From: Alopecurus myosuroides
Lineage: Eukaryota; Streptophyta; Magnoliopsida; Poales; Poaceae
Direction of reading: 5' to 3'
Assembly (NCBI GenBank): GCA_028641055.1
Contig: CM054062.1
Location: forward strand, 238,154,376 to 238,218,375
Length of the DNA stretch: 64,000 nt
Shown: piece after piece, positions 24,203 to 37,028 of the stretch
Layout of the letters: each line of letters opens with the position of its first letter
How positions within the stretch are numbered: position 1 is the first letter of the stretch
Translations under genes and position numbers: made by a program
Notes under the pieces: model-generated
What the model saw: the letters and a program-made list of their open reading frames with translations, nothing else
Told to the model about the DNA's origin: nothing
Database searches by the model: none

Positions 24203-25851
24203 TGAAGGGTACATTGCATAGAAAACAAAAAAATTCCTACGCGCGATAAACCCGAATGGCCAAGATCTAATCTAGGAGATGAAAGGTAATAGGGAGAAAG
24301 AGAGTCTTCAGAAAACATACCATCAAAGACTCAAAGTGTTACGAGATCAAATCTCGTTGTTGGCGTAGTCGTACTCACGCCGATCTCGAGCGAGAATATG
24401 TGCACCGCAATCCAGCGGTGCCTCCGTCATCGGTCACACGTTCAGCTCGATTAAGACCTCCGTTCCCTCGATCCAGCGGGGTAGCGGAAGTAGAGGATCC
24501 TACGGAACTCCAGCATCACGATGGCGTGGTGGTGGTGAAGAATCCCACGGCCAGGGTTTCGCCAAGCCGGAGACCATGGAATGAAGCAGCGGGTGGAGAA
24601 AAAGGGAGGTGGGCAAGTGTGTGGAGGAGGGGGAGCTCTCACCCTCCTTCTATAGGGGAGGGGGAGGCAGCCCAAGGGGGGTGCGACCATCCATGGTGTG
24701 CCCCCACCTCTTCCCCTCTTCATGTGAGTGGAATCTCCCCTCACACCAACTCATGCTCCCTTAATTTTCCACTTAGAAAATCCAAAGGTTTTTCTTTAAT
24801 AAAAAATAAAATATTTTTATTTCTTTATTTATATTTGTTAATTCCATTAACAAATATTTGCATGCAGCACATCGAATCATTTGCTAATTCTATTAACAAC
24901 TATTCGACGAAAAACCCCTTGAACTATTTCAATTTTCCCCGAAACAATTTTGGAGCTGCCCAAAACATTCCTCGGTATTCCGTATCCTCTCAAACGCTTC
25001 ATCGAACCTTACGTGTGTTACCCTACGGTTCGTGAATAATATAGACATGATCTAGACTCCTCTCCGGTCAATAATCAATAGCGGGATCTGGAGATCCGTG
25101 ATGACTCCTATATATTCAACGATGACTCTCGTGATCGTGTGAACCTTCAACGTCGTAACTATTTTCCTGTGTCCCGCGATATTTTACTTGTCCGAGATCC
25201 GATCATCGGTATCAACCATACCTTGTTCGATCTCGTTACCCGACAAGTACTCTTTTCTCGTTCCCGTTATATGACATCCTTGTGACCTAGTCACGTGCTT
25301 GCAAACGGTGTCGATGTGATATCACCGAGAGGGCCCAGAGTATATCTCTCCGTCATTTTGGATGGACAAATCTCACTCTTGATCCATGAGCTTCAACTAA
25401 CACTTTCCGAATACCTAACGTCATTGTTATAGTCACCCTATTACGGTGTGATGTTTGATGTCATCAAAGTACTCTTTCGGTATTATTGATTAACATGATC
25501 TCATGGTCTAAGGAATAATGTTACTCCAAATGTAAGACATAACAACAAAACTAAATGACCTGATCGTATTGTTATACTTAGTTGGGGTCTAAGTTCATCA
25601 CGTCATTCTCCTAATGACTTGACCCCGTTATTAACAACATCCAATGTCTATGATCAGAAAATCTTGATTATCTGTTAATCAACGAGCTAGTTAAAAGAGA
25701 GACTTTACTAGGAACGTTTGTTTGTTTATTAATCACACATGTATTAACTTTTCCGGTTAATACAATTCTAGTATGAAAAATAAACATCTTTCATAAACAA
25801 GAAATAACATAATAAACACTTTATTATTGCCTCTCAGGCATATTCCCTTCA
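24203..25851 (-). repeat. 5' LTR of the copia element (1649 bp)
   Basis: It begins TGAAGGGTACATTGCATAG and ends AGGCATATTCCCTTCA (plus strand). It differs from the 3' LTR at scattered sites. The 211-codon frame inside it (24400-25035) is LTR sequence. Confidence 0.9.
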
Positions 25852-28545
25852 AACATTTCATGTAATATGATGTTTCACTTTTTCAGTGCTTGGGGCAATA
25901 TCCTCGGAAACAACTCTGTATGCACCTTGTAGGTGTTAATCCAATGCAATCCAGCACTTTGATCTTGAACATTTTACTACGTCTGTTATTCACTCAAATG
26001 AACGGAGAAAATAAAACATTCCTATAGATCTGTGCCTTAATCTTTGTATTATGAGAAGTGTTTGTAATATCTCCTGATTTTCTATGTTTTTTTGGAAATT
26101 CAGCATGCTAACTATTTTAGCTTATCTCTTGAATGCTAGTTTTTATATTTTTCTTGTAGAACTGGACCAAGAACTAAAGATGAACACACAATATCTTTGG
26201 AGGTAGGGGACGATGGATTCAAAATATAAATCCCTTGGCACGTGGATAAAAATGGATGGAGCGAGGAGGATAGCGGATTGTACATTTGAAAGTTATTCTC
26301 ACGTGTATCTTAAATCGCCTCTTATATTGTGAGAAATATACTACTCCCTCTGTTCCATAATATAAGATGTTTTTGCAAGCTAAAACGGTTTACCAAACAT
26401 CTTATATTCTGGGACGGAGCTATGTGATCTATTTGATCTTCACATTTTGAGAGCTTATTTATTGGTGTTATAACTTTCTCTCACCATTGTTTGATTGCTT
26501 ATTAGATTTTCTTGAAGTACAAATATTGCATGGAGAATTCAATTGAGCCTCACTGTATTACAATGCTAAATATATGCATAGCTTTTGTCTCTTCACAATT
26601 ACATAGGTGGTCAAGATTTGTGATGTTTTTAGGTGATACCATAAATGAGGAAACAAATATTGTGTTTTGTTTCGTGACATTGAAATGAGCAAATTTGAGA
26701 GCTCATATGTGACTATGTGAATGCGTATCCCCTATAGACTATAGTAGTGTTTGGATTTAAATAGGCAATTTATTGGCCCTTCATGGGAGAAATCTTATGG
26801 GTGTTTATCAACATGCCGGATTATTGGTTGCTGGCCATGGATTTAATCTTGATACACTTTAGGCGAATTCGTGAAGTATTAAATCCAATCACAAGTAGGA
26901 TTGCACATGTAGGATTACATGTAGCCATATTTAAATTGAAATCATACACTTTGTGTATTCAAGTTTTAGACAATAATGAGACCTGCGTTGTGTGCACTTT
27001 TACTAGTAGCATCTCTCAAGGCAATGTAACGTAAATCGAAAGCATAAAAACATAAAAGGCAATAGGACATCTAGTAAAAAATCTGTGCAATTTAACATTA
27101 GGCAATACGTTCAAGGCACTATGACAGAATAACCATGATGCCTCATAATCTGATGCTCATCAGCATCTCAAGTGGAATTAACTAAATCTAAGACGTGGAA
27201 AGTAGAGCATTGCATTAAGCTTCATAAAATATAGTTGAGAGAAACATCATTGAAGCACATTGAAACCCCTTTACTATTAGTGGCGGATTTTTGGTAATGC
27301 ATCGGATGTTGGCTTCACTATTCATGTCAGATGGTAACGTCGATCATCTCTTCCAAACTCCCTATCATGCATTTCACCTCCTTCTTGTGTCAATCTCAAT
27401 ATTCTTGTGTCGGGATTAGATTCAAAATACAAGGATCTATACAAGACCAGGAATAAAACACAAGATATATACTAAGGGTGTCCTTAGTGTAAATTTGTAC
27501 TAGTGGGAGGAAGACGGTGACTTTGTGGACTAGAAAAACCTCCATGATTTTGATGCGTTGAAGGACCACTGAGCCGTCAGCGTCGGTGGCTGGTCTAAAA
27601 TTTTATGTATATTTATGTTAAAAGATGTGAGCGAATAGGTATAAGGTTTTTTATGTGCAATTATGTTTGAAAAAAGGCAATTAAAAAAGTTCAAGTTTAG
27701 TTTACCTTTTTCCTTGTTAATTATTAGTTTTAAGTTTGACTTGGAGTTTCCCCGCCCCTCCAAAGGGTGGTAATTTTGTTGGAGTTCCGACCCAGATGAT
27801 TCAATTTTGATGGGTAGCGAATCTACCTAGCTAGTACCCACTTTTACATCTATCAAATTGGGATCTGATGTGGGGAGGGAAACTTAATCAAGAACAATTT
27901 TTACATCCTTTGTTTGGGTGCTGTTCTGACTATGTAGGAGTCTCGAATTTTTACTATTTTCTATATTTTAAATAAATTTATGTGTACTTATTGAGATTAA
28001 TTCATATTTGAACTATTACCCCAAATAAGGTTTAAATTACAAAGAAAATAATATGTGAGTACCTATGTACAAAGATTAGATCATGTGCAACACATGGATG
28101 AAAAATTCAAATGATTGTCAGAGAAAGTTTGAACATGTATCTGCAAGTCCTTCTGAATGAAATGAAATAATATGGAAACAAGTGAAGCTTTGCATAAAAA
28201 GATCATAAATGCAAAAGTTTGAGTGTAGTTCTTCACAAATGGACACATCTGGAGGATGTTGGTTAAGCTTCAACTCAAACTTTCAAAAATTTCAATTTCA
28301 CTTCGTATTTTAACCATATTTTCCTTTAAACCATTTGTATTAAAAAGACATGAACGTGATGTTTAGCAAATCTCAGTAGACGATTGATATGTAAATTGTA
28401 GTACCAGTGCAGTGTAAATTCGCAAATTATCAAAGCCACGGCAAAACTTTGGTTACAAACTCCGCCTATAATCATAACTCTCACTCGAATCAGCAAAGAC
28501 AAAATAGTAGTATAAAATATCGGTAGTACTAGCACAGTGTCACCG
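25852..28545. other. Mostly unannotated gene-proximal DNA
   Basis: At 25887-26028 there is an acceptor-like TTTTTCAG followed by a 47-codon open stretch (CLGQYPRKQLCMH..), possibly the other half of the exon-like piece at 17269. A Stowaway MITE lies at 26344-26419. An 83-codon frame (26783-27034) is not supported by anything else. The rest is AT-rich and without visible genes; 28300-28545 is the 3' flank of GAD. Confidence 0.5.
26344..26419. mobile_element. Stowaway MITE (Tc1/mariner type)
   Basis: It begins CTCCCTCTGTTCCATAATAT and ends AATATAAG-type inverse ATTCTGGGACGGAG, 76 bp, with TA on both sides (26342-26343 and 26421-26422, one extra C at 26420). The inner arms CATAATATAAGATG/CATCTTATATTCTG pair. 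This is the classic grass Stowaway form. Confidence 0.9.
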
Positions 28546-30579
28546 CTAGCAGACGCCGTTGGTCTTATTGGCAAGCACAAACTTCTTCCGGGCCTCCATC
28601 ACCGACTCGAGCTCCGTCTTCTTAACGTGCCCGTTCGCCACAACGACACTCTTGGGCAGCGCCGCCGGCAGCAGGGCGGGAGGCGTGAGCTTGGACGACG
28701 GGAGCGCGTCCAGCTGGTACATGACCTTGTCGATGTCGAGGACGAGGCGCTCGGCGAGGGTGCGGCTGAACTCCTCCCTGATGACGACCCGGAGCACGGT
28801 GACGTGCTGCGCGTTGGGGGGCATGGTGTAGGCCGGCACGATCCAGCCGAAGCGGCGCAGCATGTCGGAGATCTCGAACTCGTCGTGGCGGCTGTTGTCC
28901 TTGAGCGAGAAGGCCACCAGCGGCACGCCTTCGTCCTTGGACACGATGTTGAAGCGGCCCGTCTTCTCCAGCCCCTCCTTGAGCACCATGGCGTTCTCGT
29001 GGCAGTTCTCCATGATGTTCCTGTACCCCTGCATTGCCATCCATGGATCGTGTCAGCTCACCAAAATAATACAGTAGATGTTTCTTTTTTGGGGGGCGGA
29101 AAACAGTATTAAGGTGAATTAATTTACCTCGAAGCCATGGCGAATGAGCTGGTAGTACTGCGCGATGACTTGGCTGGAGCCTTTGGAGAAGTTGAGGGTG
29201 AAGGTGGGCTGGTCGGCGCCGAGGTAGTTGATGTGGAAGATGAGCTCGTCCGGCAGGTCCTCCTTGTTGCGCCAGACGCACCAGCCGATGCCGGCGTAGA
29301 CCAGGCCGTACTTGTGGCCGCTCACGTTGATGCTCTTCACCCACGGCAGACGGAAGTCCCACTCCAGCTCCGGGTACAGGAACGGCGCGATGAAGCCGCC
29401 GCTGGCAGCGTCGACGTGGATCGGCGTGTCCCAGCTGAAAATGCGCGGCAAATTTAGCACACCGAATTGTAAACATAAACGTGGAATACTCTGTTTCTGG
29501 TTCAGCGCTTGCTACCCACCCTGTCTCCTTGTTCTTCTTGTCGAGCAGGTCGTTGATGAGCTTGACGTCCTCGAACTCGCCGTTGAGCGTGGAGCCGAGG
29601 ATGGCGGCGACGCAGATGGTGTTCTCGTCCACCATCTCCACCGCCTGCTCGGGGTCCATCACGTAGTACCCCTCCCGCAGCTTCACCTCCTTCAGCTCCA
29701 CCTCAAAGTACCTCGCGAACTTCTCCCAGCAAACCTACCCAAAACAAATTAACAGGGTTTCCGTCAGAAATTACAGAGCAGCAGGTTCTCAGTTCCATGG
29801 ATCGTGTGAGTGGCAGTTTCGGTGCTGCTTACTTGGACGTTGGCGCCGGTGATGATGTTGGGCTTGTCGAACGGCTTGCCCTCCGCCTTGCGCTTATTCT
29901 GCCACTTCCTCTTGAAGGCCAGCCCGGCGAGCATGATGGCCTCCGACGACCCCACTGTGCCGACGCCCACGGCCGTCTCGGACTCGCCCAGCGGCGCGTG
30001 GAAGAGATTCGCGATCATGTTCACGCACCGGTTCTGCAATGCCGTGTACACAACCAAAAAAGTCAATAAAAACTCTGCTTTCCGGTGTGGTGTGGTACGG
30101 GCGGCGAGAAAACACAAGTGTGCCGCGGGCACGCAGTTCAAAGCAGGGATTGGTACTTTCGAAAACCAAACTACCTGGAGCTCGGTGGTGACGGGGTACT
30201 CGTCCATGTCGACGTAGTTCTTGTTGATGGAGGCCATGATGAGCTTGTCGCACTCGGGCTCCATCCACGTGGTGCAGAAGGACGCCAGGTTCAGCCGCGG
30301 GTTGCCGTCCAGCATCAGCTCGTCGTTGATGATCTGGTACGCCGCCTCCTTGGGGATCGAGTTCTCCGGCATACGGTGCCTGCAACAAATCAACAAATCA
30401 ATCAATCAACCACCCGGTCGTCAATTACTCATCCATTACTCTTCGCTGAAGAACACACAGCAAGAACAAGAGGTACAGTATATAAGTACATGCCTTGGGA
30501 GGGACGAGCGGACATAGCGCGAGGCGAACGTCGAGTGCACCGACACGTCGGTGTCGGAGGGGGCCCTGGTGAGCACCAT
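28546..30579 (-). CDS. GAD: Glutamate decarboxylase (GAD), six exons, 498 aa
   Basis: Exons: 30579-30494, 30379-30175, 30033-29833, 29734-29520, 29434-29128 and 29028-28546 (stop TAG). The frame holds at every junction. The enzyme makes GABA from glutamate using PLP in the cytosol. Visible signatures are NPRLNLASF, the helix around [29 protein letters not shown] (Asp 244) and [10 protein letters not shown] with the PLP lysine at residue 277. Length matches plant GADs of about 500 aa. Intron 1 uses a GC donor (AG|GCATGT); the others are GT-AG. The C-terminus ([20 protein letters not shown] then TNGVC) is shorter than the usual plant calmodulin-binding tail and lacks its tryptophan. No in-frame stop or frameshift is seen; this is the only clear cellular gene of the window. 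Confidence 0.95.
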
Positions 30580-30710
30580 CGCCGCAGCTACAGAGAACAA
30601 GACGGCAGCTAAAAGCTAATGTCGCCGGCGCTTCTTGCTAGTAAGCTCTTCGAAGTAGTTTGAATCAGGTGCAATGGGATTGGTGTGGGTTGTGGGGGAG
30701 ACGGGGCGGG

Positions 30711-30718
30711 TATATATA
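30711..30718 (-). promoter_or_regulatory. TATA box of GAD
   Basis: TATATATA on a GC-rich background, 132 bases before the GAD start codon at 30579. Upstream (30720-31000) is gene-free; frames there on both strands are not supported. Confidence 0.6.
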
Positions 30719-31110
30719 CGCGGCCGGCGGGGGTGCAGACATGGAAATAGCTAGCTGTGGAAGGGAAAGGAACCACGGAAATTCTTGGGCAAGAGGGCAA
30801 ACGAAGCCGTGCGGACGGTGCGGTGGGGCGTATGCCATTGCCAGCGTATGCGTTATGCGTTACCAAAGGAAAGATCGGAGAGAGGAGAGGAAAGAGGGAG
30901 TCAGCCCTGGTCCACGTACTACTACTACTGCTATTCGTCTTACCCGTTGAATAGGGAAGGAGCAGCAGGGAACGGCGACACAAGTTCACGAGGAGAAAAG
31001 GTACCTTCCTGGATTTACTTTGTGGCTTGACCCTTGAAATTACAAGGTCTGACCGCTCATAAGTCGACTAGTTAATTTCCTAAAAATGGACGGAAGTTTC
31101 TAAAAGTGTA

Positions 31111-31322
31111 CTCCGTCCATACCTATTTATGTACGTCAAATTTGATCATCATTTTACCAACTAAAAATATGGTATTTGCTATACAGAATTTACCATCAGA
31201 ATAGTATTTAAAAATGGTTTTCATAGAATAACTTTTATACACATATCACATATTTTATGAAATTGATGATCAAAGTTGAAGCACGCAAAGCAAAGACACC
31301 GCCTAAATAGGGTAGGAGGGAA
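31111..31322. mobile_element. Stowaway-like MITE upstream of GAD
   Basis: The left end CTCCGTCCATACCTATTTA pairs with the inverse of the right end TAAATAGGGTAGGAGGGAA. TA lies on both sides (31109-31110 and 31323-31324). It is 212 bp, AT-rich and non-coding. Confidence 0.75.
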
Positions 31323-34300
31323 TACTAGTCTAGAGAAAACTTAGAGAAAAGTCATTTTTGAAATTAAAAATTAAAAAATACATGAACTGCGTGTTATAAA
31401 ACGGCACTTGTACATTTTTATAACGCAGCTGGTATAGACTAAAGGCACAACTGAAAACCAAAATAAAAGACTTTAAATCGAAATAAAAGTATAAGTTCAA
31501 AACTTAGAGAGTAGTTTTTTTTTTCAGAACGGGGGCAAATACTTTGCCTCGAATAAGTTATGGTGTCAAAACAAACATCTAAAGGCCGGAAAATAATAAC
31601 GACACACGCTACTCTCGTGGAATGAAGGAACCCAAGTGCTTCGCGCCCCCCACGGACAAAGTCGTGCCTCATCCTTAATTCTACCAAAAAGAACAGAGGG
31701 TATGGTCGAAATATTGCGAAAAATCACTTGCATACATTTGCATCCCTCCTTGGAAAAAAATATATTATAGTTACACGTTATAAAATTAATATAATGTGCA
31801 AAGTCTAACGAAAGTTACAAATTGTATCTCTTTATGTTTATTTGGATAGCTATCTGGAAAATTGTCTTACTGTAGGGAGATGAATCTTTTCTACACAGAG
31901 ATGAAAGTGGCAAATCGCACCTCTATATCACACTCAGTCACTCACATGTATTATCTTATTTTTTTTTTGTAACTACCAACCTCACTCTCTTCTCAACATT
32001 TGATACAACATAATCTCAATAAAATACAACAATTCACATGAAGAAAATACGGAAAGTTCACAAAGATTTTGTGTACTCTTTTACACTCAAATTAAACTTA
32101 TTAATGTGTTTATAGTTGATCAAATTTGTATACTAGTTTGAAATATATTTTTGTTTCATTTTGCATATGTTTTGTTATCTTCTACGGCACGGGGCACGGG
32201 CTAGGGTGCAGCCGTGGCCTACAGCTCGACGACGTCGTCCTCTATGTGATGTGGGTTGTGGAGGAGGAGCAACGCAAAATTATAGGGTTGGGGGTGGGAG
32301 AGGGGGAGAAAACAGTGGATAAAAGTGTTTGGTTCAGCTGAAACTAATGAAATTCATCGGCTCCTCACAGAATTAGTCTACTAAGGTTGCTTATCAGTAG
32401 AAGAATACGCTACAACTAACAGAGCTGGACCCAATAAAACTCTACTCTACCTTCACCCTAGGGGGTGCTCTCGGCCACCCCTCTCCATCCCTCTCATCAG
32501 TGGTGCTCCGCCACCCCTCTACATAGTTTCTACTCCTCTCTTGGTAGGCACGTGAGCGAGTCGGTGCTCGATGCCTAGCGAGCTCTAGGTCGTCATATCT
32601 TCCTTGATGGAGAATCAATTTGTCTCCTGCACAAATTTACCACATAACTTGCCGAGTCCATTGGATACTTTTCCCCCAAAAGGCTTGCCGACCTAATTGG
32701 AGAAGCCGTTGGACTTTCTCTTACAAAGAAAACTAAGCGGTTTCATAAAAAAACAGTTGACTGTGTGAAAAAACCAATCCACTAGTCTATAGTAAATCTG
32801 AATCCAAAGCATATTCTCATTTAAACGTGACGGACCACTTCAGTTCGCGCATACGTGCATACATATATCTCCGTACATATCATAAGAGGGCAAATGTCGT
32901 TTTCCACGGGAACAAACCATTGGCAAAACAAGATGCAAAGCATACTAAAAATTCTACTCCTAATATATATTTAGACATTTTGTTTCCTATTGACGCCGTG
33001 GACAAAGTCAGACCTCATCCTTACTTTTACCAAAAATAACAGAGGGCATGGTTGAAACATTGCAAAAAAAAAAAAACACTTGCATCCCTTCCTCATGCTT
33101 ACTTCGTCGGAAAAGATATTACATAATCTCCAAGATTTTTTTTTAAGGAATAGATTACCGGTTTTTCCTTACCACACGGATCCACTAGGATGGATTTTTT
33201 TTTGATAGTGAAAAATGCAAAAATGAATTCTTGAAAAAAAAAGTGGGAAGAATTCATTTATAATAAGCACTTTGCACACTGTAAAACTAATATAATGCGC
33301 AACTCGTGTATGATATACAACAGTAAGTCCAACGAAAGTTACAAATTGACTCTCTTTATGTTTATTTGGATAGGTCTCTAAACAATTGTCTTGCTATTAT
33401 TTTCTACGGGAAAATGAATCTTTTCTACACACAGACGGAAGTGGCAAATATCGCATCTATATCACACTCGCTCACTCACACATATTATCTTTTTATTGTA
33501 ACTACCAACCTCACTTTTTAAAACTCAACATTTGTTACAACATAATCTCGATACAATGCAACAATTCACATACAGAAAATAATAGAAGTTCACATAGATT
33601 TTTAAAAAAAATTCTTTTATACTCAAGTTAAAGTTATTAATGTGTTTATAGCTGATCAAATTTTAGTTTGAAATATACTTTTGTTTTATTTTCCATATGT
33701 GTTTGCATCTTCTAAATACTATCTCTCCCTCCCTTCGCTCACCGCGGTGCCCATAGCCCCCCACTCCCCCCCCCCCCCAAAGAAATTATAGGATGGGGGG
33801 GGGGGAAGGGGTAGTGGCGGAGCTGGCATAGAAGCGTTTGGTTTAGTTGAACCAAATGAAATCCATTGGTACCTCACTGAGTTACCCCCCGTTCCTACCC
33901 CTCTTACCAGCGGCTCGGCATCACCCCTCTCTCTGCAGTTTCTACTCCTCTCTTAGCGGACGCGTGAGCGAGTCGGTGCTCGATGCCGAGCGAGATCCAG
34001 GTCGTCATATCTTCCTTGAGGGAGAACCGATTTTTCTCCTGCGCAAAATTACCGAAGAGCTTGCCGAGTCCGTTGGGAGACTTTTTCTTTGCCAAAATCA
34101 GTAAATCTATCCTTGCCGGCCTACTTGGAGAAGCCGTTGGACTTTCTCTTACCCCCCGTTTGGATGTAGGAAAACTACCCTGGAATTGGCAATTTGGAAT
34201 TGAGGGACCGAATTCTATTGTTTGGAACGGTAAAGGAATTGGGCTCGGAAAAGTGTGGGCAATTCCAGGATACCCGCCCGCGCGCGTCCGCCCCGCGTAA

Positions 34301-34911
34301 GTCAATTCCGAGCGCTCACCCACGGAAAAGGCTCGGAAAATTTTTGGTACCGCTTCGTTCTGAGTCTGTTCGCATCCTCGACGCTTCGCTCGAGCGACCT
34401 CCTGCCGCGACCTGGAGGCGACCGGCGGCGGCGCTGGTAATCTGCTCCACCATCTCCCTCCCTCCTCTCCCTCCCTCCTCTCCCTTCCATCCCTCCTCTC
34501 TTTCTCCCTCGTTTTCCATCCATGGCGGCACCCAATCATGTGACCCCTTGAAACCCTAGATGCTGGACGGGAATAGTTAGTCCCGTGGGGGTGGTGGGAC
34601 GACAGTGGCCTGGCAACGGCGGCGCCGCCCTTCTCCATTCCACGGCCGGGCGGTTCCGGCGAGACCTGCTCCCCGTGCCTGGCTGTTCCGTGCAGCCCGG
34701 AGATTCCGAACGGGGGAGGACGGGCGCTTCCGGCCAGCCCGGCGAATCCGGCCTGCTCCATTGCACGACCGGGGGATGAGGAGCGTCTCCGGCGAGCCAG
34801 GCTGTGCCGGTGTATGCAGCCTGGACATGTATTCTCTGTTTTTTTTGCCCGTCCATGCAGCCTGGGCATGTTCTCTGTTTTTCATCCCGTGTGTTCTCTG
34901 TTACTTGTACT

Positions 34912-35082
34912 GCTAGGTTCGTTTCTGCTAGTATCTTTGCGTTTGAAGCCTGTATACACATAGTCTGATGCCTGCATCTAGTTTCTGCTAGGTTTATACA
35001 CATAGTCTGATGCCTGCATATAGTTTCTGCTAGGTTTATGCCTTGCGTTTGAAGCCTGTATACACATGTCCGATGCCTGCAT
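34912..35082. repeat. Short direct repeats in the leader of the Harbinger element
   Basis: Three imperfect units combine TACACATAGTCTGATGCCTG with GTTTCTGCTAGGTTTA, and TTGCGTTTGAAGCCTGTATA occurs twice. They lie between the left end and the transposase gene. Confidence 0.65.
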
Positions 35083-35460
35083 TAAACGGATGAAAATTTC
35101 AGCATATAAATTAGCAGCGCTTGAGTTATATAGAAAGTGGCCATTTTGTGACCTACATAAAATATTCAACATATAAATTAGCTGTGTTCTCTGTTTTCAT
35201 TTTTTTTTTCTCCTATGTATACAATTTTTAGTCTCCTTAATTTGTTATTTATTTTTAATGTGTAGGTTGGCAAGCAGATTGAGCATTTTGAGTTCGAATT
35301 TAGGCGGATTTAGCCAAGGTATATTGCCTAGTCCTAGTTCATGTGTGCATGTTATGATTCTGTTTATGATGTATACACTTTTTGTGCAATGGAACATTAT
35401 CTATTTGGCTCTAAATAAGTCATGTATGTATATGGTGTGTGCATTGTAGATTTTTTCATC

Positions 35461-36853
35461 ATGAATAATGAAGAGTTGGTTGCCTATATTACCAAGGAGA
35501 ATAGAAGAAGAAAAAGAAAGAGGATATTGTTAGCAAAGAAGTATTTTGAATTGTCATGCCTAGCATTTGCTTATCTTAGTTCTCATCGGGCTCCGAGAAA
35601 TCTTGGATGCTTTGATGATGATGAGGAAAAGATAGCATATCGAAAGTATATGTTGAAACAAACTTATGAGGGGTCGGAGACAACTTGCTATGATAAGCTA
35701 CGATTAACTAAAAGAAACTTTCATGATCTTTGTGCTATGTTGCGTGAGAAGTGTGGTCTCAAAGATAGCATGTTTGTGACGGTAGAAGAAAATGTTGCTA
35801 TGTTCTTACAAGTTATTGGCCATGGACTTAAAATGAGGATGTTGGGTGGCACATACCAACGTTCTTTAGAGACTATCAGTAGGCACTTCTCTACTGTGTT
35901 AACAGCCATATTGTCTCTAACTGGGGATTTCATCAAGCTTCCCGATCCTTCTATCACCCCTCCTGACGATTACAAGTGGAAGTGGTTTCCTAATGCACTT
36001 GGAGCACTAGATGGGTGTCATATTCCTGTGTTTGTTAATGCTGCTGACAAAGGAAGGTATAGGAACAGACACCAAGATATCACCACTAACATGCTAGGCG
36101 TGGTTGACTGGAACATGAAATTTTTATATGTTCTACCTGGTTGGGAGGGTTCGGCATCAGACTCAAAAGTGCTAAAAGATGCTATGAGAATCGACCGTGA
36201 AGATGCATTTGTTGTACCACAGGGTACGGCTCTTTCTCTTTGCGTTTGATTTCTCATATTAAATTGGTAGCTAACTTGTGTACTTGTAAATAGGAAAGTA
36301 CTATCTTGTTGATGCTGGCTATACCAATGGACCTGGATTTCTATCTCCATTCAGATCCACTAGGTATCACTTGAAAGAGTGGGTTGTAAGTCAACAACAA
36401 CCACAAAATGAAAAGGAGTTGTACAACTTGCGTCATGCTCGTGCTAGAAATGTCGTGGAGAGAACCTTTGGCTTGTTGAAGAAAAGATTTGCCATCTTGC
36501 GTTCTTGTTCTTTCTTTGACATAGAGGACCAGGTAACACATGTCCATTTGGTTGTTCATATGGGCTATCCTGTGTTCTTTCTTTGACTATGAACTAAATA
36601 TTTGCAGATTCGAATTATTAATGCGTGTTGTGTGTTGCACAACTATGCAAGGGATAGGCAGCATATGAGAGATGACTTGTTACTTCAGGAGGTCGACGCT
36701 GAGCTAGCGGCTATGACTCCTGAACCTATAGATGATGCTACTTTGATTAGAAGTGTCCAACAAACAAATGCATGGTCTAACTTTAGGCAGCAATTTGCGG
36801 ACGAGATGTATGCTGAGTACCTTGTGGCGCATGGCGAACTTGAGATCGAGTAG
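35461..36853 (+). CDS. PIF/Harbinger DDE transposase, three exons, 415 aa
   Basis: Exons 35461-36223, 36294-36532 and 36608-36853 join in frame through GT-AG introns. It is the nuclear transposase of the superfamily (DDE_Tnp_4-like). Catalytic motifs are all visible: first Asp in GALDGCHIPV, second in GWEGSASDSKVL, and the Glu in ARARNVVERTFGLLKKRF. VDAGYTNGPGFLSPFRSTRYH is the usual segment between the second Asp and the Glu. A basic N-terminal run RRRKRKR could serve in nuclear entry or DNA binding. The start at 35461 gives the first Met in the frame. No stop or shift was found, so the protein may be functional. Its partner is the Myb-like protein encoded downstream. Confidence 0.93.
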
Positions 36854-37028
36854 ATATGTAGTGATGGAGTTGATAGCTAGATGATGGTGCTTTCTTTTGT
36901 GCAAGCTTGATGATGATGCCTTTTGTGATATTTTGTACATGTTGAACTAATATATATGCTTTACCTTACTCCATGTTGCTATTTTGTCCTTACTTTTATG
37001 CACATATATCTGTTCTACTTGTAGAAGC

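Larger units (their letters stand above)
17380..25851 (-). mobile_element. Complete two-LTR Ty1/copia element, decayed gag-pol
   Basis: Left LTR (17380-19025, the element's 3' LTR), internal region (19026-24202) and right LTR (24203-25851, its 5' LTR) make 8472 bp. The LTR ends are TGAAGGG/CCCTTCA. A priming tract (minus GTGGGAAAC) abuts the 3' LTR, and a primer site (minus TGGTATTAGAGTC, 24201-24189, near the tRNA-Met consensus) abuts the 5' LTR. The flanks are CAAAT (17375-17379) and AACAT (25852-25856), which do not match as a target duplication. Family resemblance is to BARE/Angela-type Triticeae copia, by memory only. Confidence 0.9.

Noticed and set aside
24400..25035. 211-codon plus-strand frame as a gene
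   Set aside because: It lies wholly in the copia LTR and is broken in the two other LTR copies.
17375..25856. Target duplication of the full copia element
   Set aside because: CAAAT and AACAT agree at three of five bases only; a rearrangement or mutation is as likely.
28622..29701. 359-codon minus-strand frame overlapping GAD
   Set aside because: It starts in GAD exon 4 frame but runs through introns in wrong frames; the six-exon model explains the conserved protein.
33904..34869. 321-codon minus-strand frame across the Harbinger left end
   Set aside because: It spans the transposon border and the 5' leader of the transposase gene, and has no domain.
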